From assembly GCA_013433145.1 (NCBI GenBank), contig CM024188.1, positions 868,001 to 932,000 on the forward strand: a stretch of DNA of 64,000 nt, written 5' to 3'. The DNA comes from Ascaris suum. Taxonomy: Eukaryota; Nematoda; Chromadorea; Rhabditida; Ascarididae. Positions within the stretch are counted from its first letter, which is position 1. The number at the start of each line of letters is the position of its first letter. The translations under genes and the position numbers were made by a program. The notes under the pieces are model-generated. The model did not search any database. It was given only the letters and a program-made list of their open reading frames with translations, and was not told the DNA's origin. Of the stretch, positions 40,901-52,559 are shown piece after piece.

Positions 40901-43900
40901 CGACGAGAGGATCTCGTTGCTGAGAATGCCTCGCTCGCCTCATTCCTGCTCCGTCCAATCTCTGTTCTTAACCAGTGCATAGAAATTGCTTATGAACGAC
41001 TCTTCAAAGCAAAAGAGCCGTTGGTATCGTTATTATTGCATCTACTACTAACAGCGCAATCTTCACGGACAGAGCACTGAGCAAACCGTACGCCTTTTAT
41101 AGCGCATTGTCCCCTCCGTGTTGGAGCCCTTCATCGATCGTATTTTTCTTTTCACATCAGGGTTGCCGAGAAACCCCTATGTCGATATAGGAAAATCTGG
41201 TTAATTCTCAACTAGAAGAACATAAAAATAGTAAGACGGCGAGAAGAATGGGCTATCATGCACTCTCTATACGTAAGGGACTGCGGATTTACCAAATAAT
41301 AACTGCTATCAGTGATAAGAAAGGAAACAGAAATCGCATATGATTTATCCCTCCATACTTCATTCGTTCAAAATTACACACCAACAATATAATATTAACA
41401 TTTTCTGTTAGGCAAATGTAAAAAGTATTCAAGAAAATATTGCTTATAAGAAGCGCCATAATACACAAGATTCGTTACACCGAAATGAGGGGGACGATAT
41501 GCCGCTTGTATAAATGGTGCTAATAGTGCTCATTCATCAGGCAAACCATCTAGAAGAGTCGTCATAACCGATAGCTCACTAGCTCGAAAGAGATCAACAG
41601 ATCCCCCTTTTAGCCATAGATCACCTCCCCTGAGAAAATCACAGCTCGTCTTTACCTCTTTTCATTCAAAAGTGACCTTCCATCATGGACCGAGTCTTGG
41701 CATTCAGAGATCACTATGATCACTGCAAAGGTCTATGAAAATGGTCGCAAAAAGCAGCAAAATCAACAAGCTCGAACCAAGTCCGGGGAAGTCGACATCA
41801 ACGCAGACAGAGTCGGTGAAGAATCTGGGAAGTGTAGACACCAATTCACGATGGCGCTCACGTAACAATTCCAGCAATGTGTGATTGTAAAGGCACTGCT
41901 CACCGTTATCGTCCAACCCGTTCAGTAAAGCACCCTTCAATTCAACATAAGCTCGCAGAGAACGAATGCAAGTATCTAAATTTCGGTTTTATTGCTTCTG
42001 ACATTTGCTTAATAGGGTTTGGTAGTGGTTGGCGATAAGTACATTGGTAGACTCCCTATCCTAGGCGGCGGAACCGAACTTTAGAGGACCCGATCCTGCC
42101 TCTCCCTTCTGAAAGCCCTGAAACTCGATGCCCACACTTTACTGCTTTAGACCTCGCGAGAGTGCCCTCCTTTCAGAAGCTCCCGAAGACTGGATGCCCT
42201 CAAGATCGCTTTCGCTCCCGCATGACCCTTGCTCACCCGCCGATTCAGCCGCACAAGCGATTACCCTCTCATTCTCAAAATATTTGGTTTGCCGATCGGT
42301 ATTAAGTGCCCATATTTACATTATCTAGAGAGGAACACATCAAATGTGATCGGTAAAAAACACTTCTTCCTCCAAAAAATCTCAAATTCCCTCAGAACAA
42401 AACAGCCCGAGCTACTCTACTTTAAGAAACGAAACATGCCGATGTCTAAAAGCAAAATCGAATACGGCAAAAGCCACTAATTCGCCATATTGAAATGGAG
42501 GAGCAATATTTCTTCGACCTGCTATATATTCCAACATTCAGCGCTATAGCCAGATAGTGAAGATAATTTTAATATTTGAATTTAAAAAATAAATAAAATA
42601 ACAATTTCGCAATAAAATTTAAAATGCAGCTAAACTTTCGAAATAATACCTCGAAAGACGTGATCTTCCGGTTACCCTCTCCATATTGATATATATACTG
42701 AAGCGCCTTATCTTCACCGCTACTATCAGCACGCATCACTTCGGCGACTACTTGCAGGAATGCGCAACAACCCGTGTCTGCCTAAACGCTTCCTCATCAA
42801 TAATTACTCTCATCCTAGTTTAACACAAAACGGTACTGCCGAAGAAGTGAAATCCATTCAGGGGGCCGTTTTACGATCGTTCCTCACCGCCACTCAGTGC
42901 AATCCTCAACCACTCCCCACCGACAGGACTGCACGAACCGATCAGTGCCGCACAACAGTGGTCTCTCTCCTCCCTTTCCGATCCCCCAAGACAAATATCT
43001 CATTGTGAAGCAAACCAAACAACGACTTCTATCGGTCATACGCGTTAGCCACTTAATCACGCCATTCACCGCCTACAAACATTCGACTCATGCTAGTAAT
43101 GTGCATTAGTTTAGCTATGTCATCACCTCGAAGAAATATCAAGAAAATCTAAATATAGAAAATGTTTTGTTCCAACTTTACTAGCACTCCAAAATTTTGA
43201 AGCAACGACAACGCTATTAGAAACTGCTTGATCACATACATTTGAAAAAAAGAGTTTTTCGCTTGTTTCAACGACATTTTTCATTTTCTCTCCCAAAACC
43301 ACTGAAAATGATTGCAATGATGCAAAGGTCACAACAGCGGAAGTTATGATGTATATATTTCAAGTTGAAGCCATATCCATTCAAACATCTCTTAACATTA
43401 ACACTAATGGTAGAAGCGTTGAAGTAAGAGCATGACAAGTTATTTATTAGGTATTGTCAACTCTTCATGAGAGAACTCCTCTAGCGCTTTTAACTAGGAC
43501 TCATTTAACGATCATACGAGACGAATGGAACATATCACTGACACTCTGTTGAAGATGAAGAATGTATCGCTCAAGAAGCGAAACGTTCTCATCCAAAGGC
43601 ACCATCGTTTTGGCTGTCATTAAAGGAGATTCCGTTCCACTGCGCGCTTCGAATATCCCACCTGTACTTATACGACCACCTCCTCCTATAACTTAAACTT
43701 CAAACAAATAATAAACACTTCTTTTGAATGAGAATATGAACGCGATGGTTGTCTGCTGTGAAAGCCCTATTTGGCAGATATACCAAACGATCGGAAGTTG
43801 CGAACTCTTTCTACGACGGGCAAAAAATATCTGTTTCTTCGCAACTTTACTTTCACAAAAATGCTGATAATGACCACAGAAACGCTTCGATGGAACAGCT

Positions 43901-46900
43901 GTACGAAGTGCCAGCATCAAACTCAAAAACACACAACTTCCATCGTAATAGTCGCCTAACGATTATGATACTTGAACAGCACTGCTCATATAAACCTAAA
44001 AATTAGTTCTTCTTGAAAGCAGCAACATTGTAAACTTGTAAGAGAGGACAATAAGAAAAAAAACTTGGAGAAAAGATAGCGAAGAAAACATGCCCACCAC
44101 TCTCGTTATTTTGCCACGAGGCAATCTTCTCCGATAGATGCGAATCAACTCTCGAAAGAGGACGTATACCCGCATTATCGGCATTGTTCGCTCCAGGTGA
44201 ACCACTCCAACCACAAGCTGTCCCTAAAATGAAATCGAATAGCACTAGCATAAAATGTGCCGAAATAATGAACTGAAGCTAGATATTTTTAAACGCCAAT
44301 TTCCTCACAGCAGTGCTAAGAATATTTATCTACTGACTGCAGTTCCGCTTAGCATAAGAAAAAAATGGGCTTTGGATAACATTCGCTGTAAGATATGCTT
44401 CATTCGTTATTGCCAGCTGATTATTTCAATTCTCGCTACACTCAGTTAGGCAAGTTGCCACAGTGGATGCAAAACCTCACAACAGTGTTCCTGGAAGCAC
44501 GCAGGACGGCACCATCCTGCATGCTCCAGGACTCTTCACCAGTGCATGCGCAAACGACGCATCCCGCTTCCGCTTCAACGCGTAAGACGACATGAAGAAA
44601 GTGGGAATTACGATACATTCGCACTTTTGAAAGAATTTTTGAGTTGCGAGGCTGCATTTGCATATCGACTCGGATTGAACTGAAAATGACTACTTGAAGG
44701 GAAACTTCATCAAGGATTACAAGCCCACACATAACCTAAGGCTCTACTTTTCCTTGGCAAGGGGAAGGGAGAGGAAGTGGAAGCGATCAACTGCATCTGA
44801 CAGCAAATTTGTACTCTCCGTAGAGCTTCGCTCAATGATTAAACTCATAAGAACTAAGAACTCAGGGAACTAAAACAACTAAAAATATTTTACAATTAGC
44901 GAATAATCGCGTATGTATCCCCCCCCCCCTCCCCTCGATCCTTATGCTCCCTTAATGAAGATCTTTAGACTAAACAATGATTCCAGAATTATGGCGCACT
45001 GGTATTAAACTCGCCCACACGTATGTACTTCCTTCGTCAGTTCATTTGTGATGGAAATGATCGGGGCTCGCATAAAATAGTGGATTATATTTGGCTTTTC
45101 TTTTTCAAGCTTATAAGGGTTATCATGCTTTGTAGGAATGTCAGATTTCCTTCAATTTTCGGATTTCTATTTTTGGCCTTATAAGCTGAATTTCCTGATG
45201 AATGGATGATTTCACAAACCATCCGTAACTTCGAAGACGAACTTCGCGAGCAGAAAATATAGGCTTTCCTTTTCAGGGCATTAATCGAATGAGCTTATGC
45301 CTCTTCCTAAATTCGAATACAGTCTCAAGCATTTCCCGAAAAATTCACTCCTCTCATATGCGTACACAAACGTAAGTTGAGAAGGGCTTAGGCTAAATGT
45401 TGCGCACCTTTAATAAACCATTTCAAATCCGTAGGCATTAGATAATTTTAAATATTGAAATACAAAAGTATATCACACCTTATAATCCAAATATACGCTG
45501 AAAGCTTCGTTGCTACTTCCCTTGCTCATATTTTTTTCGTGATGGTGAACTCTTCGGGAATAAGGATTGAGGCGGGAAGGTAGAGTTCCCCAAACTTCTT
45601 ACAGCTAGGCTCTTTTATTGGCAAGTATCATTTTATTACGTTTCTTCATAATTTCCCATGATTCATAGAAGAAAAAAAAAGCGATTTATGATTTAAAGCG
45701 TCAGTAACAGCTACGACGAGCAGAAGGTGTAAGACTTTGTCCTCCTTAAGGAGGACGAAGCCGTATGCAATGTTAACATCCACAACGCTGTCTCCGATAC
45801 CAATCTGATCGCAATCACAATGACTGCAATTAACCCAGTGACCTCTACAGAATCCTACTTCAACGCAACAGTGGCATTTCATTGAATTCATATGATGGTG
45901 CATTAGACCTTGCTTTCAACATCAACAGACAGCTTCCCGTCATTGTGCGTAGCAAGAAAATAGAACGATTTTTGAGGTGGAATTTCCAAAGCGTGGAAAC
46001 ATGAAAGAGACACTGAGATGTACGACCAAGTGAAGAGATTACGAGATGCGCAAATTTAAGTGACTCACGACGAAATGTTTCGGCCACATTAACTGCATGC
46101 AAGCTTTTATTATTACTAATACTGTTATTGTTTTTACTGCAATTGTTAAAAAAGCAACTACCTCTTATTACCGAGAAAAAACTATTTCGCCTACGCTATC
46201 CATAAAGTTTTATTTACTTTTATATCATTCGTATCAGTAACCATTCTAGCATTATATTGCTGCTAAACTGCAAGTAATCTTGTTTTTTAAACAAGCTTCC
46301 CTTGGTTCCCTACTTCCTTTCATGAAGCCATCGTTCAGACCTCACGACGACTGCCTTGTTTGTTTAGGTATTTGACAGTACCAATCGTAAACCACGTGTA
46401 GGCGATATATTTGTTGTTTATCACCTCCACAAAGCTAGTGCGCTTATTCGCATGGTCGCTGAAGCTGAGCTATCGTGCAAAAAAAGAAAAAAATTCCATC
46501 GTGAACAGTCATCATGTGTAGATAGATGTAAGGTCTCCATCTTTGTTTATCATTTATTGTCTATTTTATTCTTCATCTTTCTCTTCGCAATGCGCATTGT
46601 TGTGCTTATCCATACGCGCATTCTGAAGTCTTCAAAGTTGATATCCAGTACTGCTTCAAAAAATAGTTTCGTTTCTGCGAATAATCCGCAACTTGAGCAG
46701 GCGGGAAGGAGAAGGGGGCGGAGGGGACCAACGTGCACAACTAATACTTGCTGCTATCAAATAAGCATTTGTAATACAAACTATGACTTATATTAGCTTT
46801 AATGTTTACAAAAAGTAGAGCCAAATTACCAGAAGTATCGTCGTTGGGCTGATCATGTCTGCTTGTCCTTAATGCTCGGCACATCGTGCACATTTTAACG

Positions 46901-47690
46901 GTGGGCCAGTTTTTATAAGTGCACTGAGTGCATGACCATTTGCGCAATGCTTTATTCATTTTATCAATGTGCTCCATGTCAACCACTTCCGATTCACCCG
47001 CTGCAATAAGAAGTTTTCAGTTCGATAAGGCTTATGTTTTTAGCAACAATTCCGGTCGATAACAGTTAGGTGGTTGAGAGAGTGCATGTAATTTCTAGTC
47101 AACGTTTATCCGATTTTACAAATCTCCAATGCGGAATGGAGAAAGACGACTAGCTTACACCTCAGACAGACAGCAGAGAGCATCGGGATAAGGTGGGACG
47201 GATACATCGACCAACAGATAAAAAGGGACTTCAGGTACGATACGGTTTTCGCCTTGAGGCTAACGACGCTTTCGGCTTTATGAGCATCGCCCTTCGGGAC
47301 TCAACCTATTTACCTTATAGAAATACTGTTCCTTTATAAGTTTAAGAACTGAATTTGTCGGAAATAAAAGAACAAGGAAAACGAAACTGCAAACAAATTT
47401 TTTGTACCTTTAGTAAGTTGGCGTAATTCGCTTTCGTATGCTTGAGGTCTTTTAGTCAAACAAATGCTGCAGTAGCCAGCCTGAAGAACGTTCATAAACG
47501 TGCAACTTGGACATGGCCATCTAGATGTGTTTGGATCGACCGAAGCACAAGTCGCATTCGACGTACCGGGCGGTTCGGTAATGAAAACGGTATGACGAGG
47601 TGTACGACACATTGTGCAAACATTAGCCGACGCATAGTTGGCATATGTGCACTGTTGGCAACTCCATTTTCTTTCTTCCTCCGATGTCAT
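28958..47690 (-). CDS. NZF zinc-finger and OTU-type deubiquitinase-like protein (Trabid/ZRANB1-related), 10 exons
   Basis: Predicted ubiquitin-chain-binding protein with an A20/Trabid-type OTU fold. Exons, read downwards: 47690-47408, 47000-46830, 44223-44101, 43955-43851, 41975-41842, 38955-38905, 35614-35368, 34726-34499, 31052-30887, 29072-28958. Together they total 1623 bases, with every junction in phase and a terminal TGA: about 540 residues. Three NZF fingers have the pattern W-x-C-x2-C-T-[YF]-x-N-x(6)-C-x2-C at about residues 9-28, 58-77 and 116-135. YDGSC (Cys about 200) fits the OTU nucleophile, and IHILVLAQVLNRPIIV is the hallmark strand-helix of A20, Cezanne and Trabid. The catalytic-His position reads GNFYAMI, with Asn instead of His. 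The ankyrin block of Trabid is absent and an extra exon (34726-34499) follows the His strand. NZF exons and the IHILVLAQ exon are firm; exons 3-6 and 8-10 are weaker. Mammalian ZRANB1 is about 708 residues. Confidence 0.7.
29389..29401. repeat. Pure G run, 13 bases
   Basis: In the last intron of the minus-strand OTU gene, in the sense that the C-rich strand is the coding strand there. Confidence 0.95.
31740..32360. repeat. Degenerate trinucleotide-rich tract
   Basis: About 600 bases dominated by ACT, ACC, ATT, GCT and TAC triplets in irregular order, with no open frame. It reads like an old trinucleotide array that has decayed by point mutation. It lies in the intron between the exons ending at 34499 and starting at 31052 of the minus-strand OTU gene. 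Confidence 0.5.
35368..35614 (-). CDS. OTU-domain exon carrying the RPIIV strand and the catalytic-His position
   Basis: Acceptor cttccag, donor ctga|gtaaat. Opens with IHILVLAQVLNRPIIV, matching the H-I-F-V-L-x-x-I-L-R-R-P-I-I-V of A20, Cezanne and Trabid, and continues through a Y-P-Q-L-P strand to FSNGNFYAMI, where those enzymes have G-H-F-S-A-L-V or its equivalent. The codon is AAT (Asn), read from the plus-strand ATT at 35414-35416. This exon makes the OTU assignment. Confidence 0.8.
38088..38813 (+). pseudogene. Frameshifted coding-like segment nested in an intron of the OTU gene
   Basis: Two overlapping plus-strand frames look protein-coding. The first (about 38088-38401) is rich in Glu and Lys, with an acidic stretch E-E-E-D-E-G-G-D. 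The second is open from just after 38336 to a TGA at 38811-38813 and contains TTIQHLKKLATRIFGAKK, TEYGTEILLCDPRNFLAH and a basic C-terminal part. They join only if the frame shifts near 38340-38400, and no intron fits in the overlap. The middle part recalls, weakly, the C-terminal ubiquitin-like domain of tubulin cofactor E. It may be a retrocopy, a nested gene with a base error, or a pseudogene. It lies opposite the host gene, in the intron 35615-38904. Confidence 0.45.
39787..39798. repeat. Pure G run, 12 bases
   Basis: In an intron of the OTU gene; preceded by GGGGGGAGGGG-type and followed by AAGGGGTGGAGAAGGGAGG, a quadruplex-capable purine tract of about 50 bases. Confidence 0.95.
44919..44929. 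repeat. Pure C run, 11 bases
   Basis: In an intron of the OTU gene; followed by TCCCCTC. Confidence 0.95.
46830..47000 (-). CDS. Second exon of the NZF-OTU gene: third NZF finger
   Basis: Acceptor cttattgcag precedes 47000, donor ctg|gtaatt follows 46830, and both are in phase with their neighbours. The finger WSCTQCTYKNWPTVKMCTMC is the closest of the three to vertebrate Trabid fingers (N-W pair and T-M-C end). Confidence 0.88.
47408..47690 (-). CDS. First coding exon of the NZF-OTU gene: two NZF fingers
   Basis: Starts at ATG 47690 (M-T-S-E-E-E-R-K-W). Fingers 1 and 2 are complete: CQQC...CTMC and CPSC...CSIC. NZF fingers bind ubiquitin through the T-[YF] pair and a hydrophobic residue before the last Cys; both pairs are present (T-Y, T-F), with Met and Ile before the last Cys. 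The donor is AAAG|gtacaa at 47407. Confidence 0.9.
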
Positions 47691-47708
47691 CAGCAATTCC
47701 ACTCCCCC

Positions 47709-47720
47709 CTAAAAACTGGG
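47709..47720 (-). promoter_or_regulatory. Candidate splice or spliced-leader acceptor upstream of the NZF-OTU start codon
   Basis: On the minus strand, tttttcccag followed closely by tttttag lies about 20-30 bases before the ATG at 47690. In nematodes an acceptor this close to the start codon, with no readable upstream exon, often marks a spliced-leader site. It could equally be the acceptor of an intron in the 5' UTR. Confidence 0.4.
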
Positions 47721-48723
47721 AAAAATTCAATATCGATTATGTTCACAATCGTTTTCAAATAAATATCCATATTTATGCAGAACACGATAATTTAAAGAGA
47801 AAATGCACTTCGACATTGTCACTGAAATATTCATTGCATTCGTTAATCAAATAACAACAATTCCATTCCGAAAACCATTCACAAATGTAGTTAATCCCGA
47901 AAAAGAAATCATTTGCATATTTATTACGACGCCCCAAAGTGGAAAAACCTATAGGAAGTAGTGAAGCATAAACAATAAAGAAAGACAGCAGAATTAACAA
48001 GCTCGCCAGTTTGAGCTGACAACAATCTTTACCAAACATAACGGAATGCCAATGAACAATCTCCGTAGATCACCTGGAGGAAACATCACTGTATGCCACC
48101 TATCAATCTGCATATTTGTGCGTTGCAAACTTGTAAATCAAATTTTGAGACAAATAAGAATCCAACGACTGTTCGCTGCTTCCAGAAGCAATGAACTTCG
48201 GATGAAAGGGCTAGCTGGAGGAGAGCGAAGGGGAAGCCGCGCATATATTAAGGGAAGTAAAAAGCTGCAACTTTTTAAACAACTATGACATGCAGATTAT
48301 TCAAATCCGCATCCCTTACTTTTTAGTGACGATTTCGATAGTAAATTTTAAAAAAAAAAAAAAAAAAAAAAGAAAGAAAGACAGAAAATTTATCGAAGGA
48401 ACCAAATCGATGTGTGCTTTTGCAATTTCATTCAATAATATCTAAGGAAATCATTTGAAGAGATTCCACATGACCTTCGGTTATGTTCAAGTTGTTCATG
48501 GAAAATAATGCGAGAGTACAAATTGATATGAATGACATTCGGGAAAAGCCTACAACAAACAATCCTTCCTATTAATCCAGGATAGATCAAAGATGTGCTA
48601 CGCTCTGAATGGCTAAAAAAAAGAGCAGCAAAAGTAACTTTTTAACTATGCCACTTTACTAGACATGACGAAAGAAGTTATAAACTTAGCGATTGAAAGT
48701 TTTGAGAATAAACACATGAAGTT

Positions 48724-48887
48724 ATTAACGGCTGTCAATTATACTGAAATTAACGATTAACGGCTGTCAATTATACTGAAATTAACGATTAACGGCTGTC
48801 AATTATACTGAAATTAACGCATATCAATTTTTTTTAAAGCGAAGAATGTTAGCCTAAACGGCTGTCAATAATCTCGAAAAACTAACG
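48724..48887. repeat. 32-bp tandem repeat, three perfect copies and one diverged
   Basis: Copies at 48724-48755, 48756-48787 and 48788-48819 are identical and begin ATTAACGGCTGTCAAT. A fourth, diverged copy with the same AACGGCTGTCAAT core lies at about 48854-48887. The core word is kept in all four while the tail drifts in the last. Confidence 0.95.
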
Positions 48888-49324
48888 TAATGCGAATATG
48901 TAAATCTTTAAGAAAGAATCTTCGTCGATGATTTTCGTTGACATTTGAGGAAATGAACGAGCATAATAAAATGCTTAGAACGCAATAAAGTATTTACGCT
49001 TTAAGGAAAAAAAAAACTTCATAATCAGTTGAATTACTTATTAAGTTTCAATAAAATTCGTTGTTGCACTGCTTTTTTTTAAGCAGAAAATCGAGAGGAT
49101 ATAAACTTTTCGAGATATATCCTATTGAGCCTAAAGTTTAACATATCGGGGTGAAAATTTCTACTACGAGTATTTATTGACGAAAAAATTCAACTGTATC
49201 AGATTATAGCAAAACGATATCAAGCATACTATTAAGGAAATGAAAATTATTGTACAATTCGAGCACTTCAAATGGATATTTTACTATTTAAAAAGAGAAA
49301 GAGGATAAACCCACGTCTCTCCCA

Positions 49325-49337
49325 CCCCCCCCCCCCC
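49325..49337. repeat. Pure C run, 13 bases
   Basis: Intergenic; followed by TCTCCC. Confidence 0.95.
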
Positions 49338-50699
49338 TCTCCCTTCCATTCCAACAATCGTAAAGTACACCCACACAACATAAATAAGAGAAGTGATTTG
49401 CAACGACGAGGGAATCACATATGCTAATGTGAAAATCAATGATAGTCTTCATGAGAACAAGAAAAATGAGTATACAAAAAAAAAGAAAAGAAAAAAAAAG
49501 ACCTTAAAAGGTAACAAAAAAAGAGATTATGCTCGTATCGTATTACTATCACATATTTATGGGTCATCAACGACTCTAAAGCTTGCACTTCAAGCCTTCA
49601 ATTTTTTTCCTCACAATTTTTCTAGCATAAGTTCTGCGGAAATCAACATAATATTAATATTAATGAAGGTGGAACACCTGAGGGCTATCAGATATTATGT
49701 TGGAAATTATATTACTCAATGAGGACTAATCCGAACTACCTTCCTAGTGTTCATAAACGAAAGCTAGGCATTTAAAGAGTGAAAATAGGTATCGTACTAT
49801 CTAAACCGTTGAATGTTTTCCAAGCTTTTTTCGCAAATACTTTCAAATAAATCAATGACACTGAGGTTAATAATCATAGAAATGTTGGAGCTTAAAGGCA
49901 GATGGCTGCAAATTATTGGTGCTGTCATTTTGAAATACAATTTTTTGAATACGACTATGACAAAACATGAACTTTGACTTTCGTCTTAACTGCATCCAAT
50001 GTGCTCACCTGAAACCGGAAATAAAACAATGAACGCGTAGGAAATATGATGATGCATTCCTATCACGTCAAGTACTGATCTGACATAAACCTTTCATCAA
50101 CAGTGGTCATTGCCTTCTTCAACATTACTAGATAAACACTGAACTGATAACTCAGTAGAAGGAAGCGAAGCGAAGGAGATAGAACTTATGGTCACAATAT
50201 TGCCTTTAGCAAGCGAAAAAAAAAAAATGCGGCCTCTACACACGTGCGAAAGTGTGGCTATGCATATCAACCGAAATCCAACTAGGCGATCCGTGTGGTA
50301 CTAACCAGTCACTATTGCTATTATTTTGATTAGAGTAATTAACCTTGACAGGTATCCCTTACGTTTAATACGGCAATCGCAGAGCCGCACAACCGAACAA
50401 GTTTTGCAATCTATAGCAGGATAGAAAATAAAGTTGTTAGCCGAGGTGAATAGGACTATTCGAAATTTCGCCCACTATTTTCTTCTTGGCTAAGCGCTAA
50501 AGGATGTAAAGATAACGCTCCAACAATATCTGCTTCGATGAGTCGACGATAAACACTATTAAGTTAACAAAACATAACACGAACTTCGATGAAATACTTG
50601 CAATCGACTGACATTTCCGCTTATCCTATATGATATCGAGAGTGTAAAGATAATGCGACATCAATACTGATACACTTTTAGCAAAGAATACAACTGCAT

Positions 50700-50711
50700 C
50701 CCCCCCCCCCC
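50700..50711. repeat. Pure C run, 12 bases
   Basis: Intergenic; followed by TCTCCCCCTCC. Confidence 0.95.
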
Positions 50712-52487
50712 TCTCCCCCTCCAAATTTATTAAAAAGTATCAGTAGAGCCATTTGTCTCGTGCGACACACGGCATCAAAAATGATGCATAAAAATTATTG
50801 CGCTATCTATTGAAATCTGAGAAACTTTGCAAAACACGTAAAAGTTTTAATTCCATGTTTTACAGCACTATTCCCCTTTGAGACTCTCAAGTGCAGACCA
50901 CTATAAAGCGATAAAATGTGCTAAAATTTTTCTCGTTTATTATTTCGATTTAAGCGTTATGGATGTCTTTTATTTATTTGTCATGTGTTAACTTACTAGT
51001 ATCGCTATCATTACGACTATTGTTATCACTTGCAGAAAAGAAACAAATATAGTTAAAGATGGAACGAGACTGAACTCAATGATAAAATACAAGAAATAAA
51101 ATCTTAGCGCAAATCGTAAATATTAGGATAGATTGTGAACAAATTAAAGCATCTTAAGCACTTTGCTAATGCACTCTTTAGGTGAATACTAGTAAGGGAT
51201 ATTTTCGATTGGTCAACGGAGTCAGAACTGATAATAAATAATAAAAGGTCGACCGATTACTGTTATGACTTTATGAGTAAAGAAGTTTTCCCTTGTGGTA
51301 ATTCAGAAATGCCACAATAGAAGCTTTAAACTGATTAGTAATGATTAAGAGAAATGTGAAACGCATAGAGAAAACACAACAAAATTTACACGCTCATCTG
51401 CAATTGTAGTATTGCTTATTCATAATAACTCAATAATACTAGTTAGTTAGCGAACAAATCTTGTTTTGAATGCGTATATTCGAGTGGAATCAAATCTAAA
51501 AACCCAATAATTTTCATTCATTTGCTCGATTCGGTCCACCTTGAAAATATTTTTGTAACGTTTCACTGAACTAGTTCAACGAATCTAACCCCTTTATACT
51601 ATAGGATATATATATATAACGCAATCGTAGTGTAGCTAAGATAGCACAAATGCAGCGTTGATTTTAATCACAAACACAGCATTTTGAGTTTTTAATTAGC
51701 GAAATATGATATTGACAATATTGTTCATCTTTACTGGAAATGGTTGGATAGATGAGCAATAGTCAAAACTAGCAAACTATCATGAATGCGCTTTGTGTTA
51801 AAAAAAAAAAAAAAAGAAAAGCTTCGAGCTTATGATAAGTAACGCTATCAAATACTTCCTGCAAATCCAAACAAACAATCTTCGACAATAAAATCATCCT
51901 CAAACGCTTCAATCCACAGATATGCCTATTTTCGTAACTAGTGATCGTTAATTGATTGTGTAAAAAAAAAAAACATTTGTGTTTACTTCGAATTTCATTG
52001 CTGATGCAATAGTGTATCGCGTTCATTTTTAAAAATTATGCGCCTTCATATTCTAAATGCTATACACATTAAGCTAATTAGGGGTCTATAATTTTTAACG
52101 CCATTCTTACGTTGTTTTTTTTTAATATAAAGAGAAATTATACTGGTTTTTATTCCAGATTTCAGGAATAACACCACTCCTAATACTGTTTTCGAAACTA
52201 AGAAGAGGGATTCAGGAATGAACAGCCGCACGTTGGAACAATTCAAAGACTTTAGGAGAGTTTATTTTAAACGGTACCTACGCTGCACATAACTAACATC
52301 AAAAGCTAGTGCTGGGTATGGCGCTGAAAAGCCAACCCAAGATATGTACTTGTGATCAAAATGTATTTGTGATCTAATATTGCAATGATCATTTTGCTCG
52401 TATAGACGACTCTCGTTCACTGTTCCTCACATAACGCCATTGATCGACTTATGTGCTCTTGTGCTGCCCCTGGCGATCTCTGAGCCC

Positions 52488-52520
52488 TATATAAGTCGGG
52501 CTTCAGCCATCACAGTCAGT
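52488..52520 (+). promoter_or_regulatory. Core promoter: TATA box and initiator
   Basis: TATATAAG at 52488-52495 is followed by TCAGT at 52516-52520, so the A at 52518 is 30 bases after the first T of the box, the classic spacing. The surrounding 150 bases are less AT-rich than the flanks. A frame opening at ATG 52560 runs straight into a strong donor (gctag|gtaagt at 52696). Confidence 0.55.
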
Positions 52521-52559
52521 GTGTCTTCTTCATTCGCCACTCGTCAGTCGACAGTTCCC

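Larger units (their letters stand above)
35615..47407 (-). other. Large introns of the NZF-OTU gene
   Basis: Introns between the exons listed for the gene reach 2.1 to 3.3 kb here. They hold G/C runs (39787-39798, 44919-44929), a GC-richer patch at about 42.05-42.26 kb with a short minus-strand-independent frame, and the opposite-strand segment at 38.1-38.8 kb. No other phase-consistent exon was found. The minus-strand frame 44442-44732 contains paired Cys residues but could not be joined to the gene. Confidence 0.45.
47721..52487. other. Intergenic stretch between divergent genes
   Basis: The NZF-OTU gene leaves to the left and the membrane-protein gene starts to the right, so this interval should hold both promoters. 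It contains long A runs (48351-48371), a four-copy 32-bp repeat, and pure C runs at 49325-49337 and 50700-50711. No coding exon is supported; a 109-codon plus-strand frame at 49393-49722 is Lys-rich because of A tracts. Confidence 0.5.

Noticed and set aside
44442..44732. Minus-strand frame with paired Cys residues (C-V-V-C, C-I-H-C), considered as a fourth zinc finger
   Set aside because: The spacing does not fit NZF or RING, there is no Trp before the first Cys, and no splice sites join it in phase.
45646..46102. Minus-strand frames in the intron between NZF exon 2 and the linker exon, considered as ankyrin repeats
   Set aside because: No ankyrin consensus (G-x-T-P-L-H-x-A) could be read in any frame, and skipping them keeps the gene in phase.
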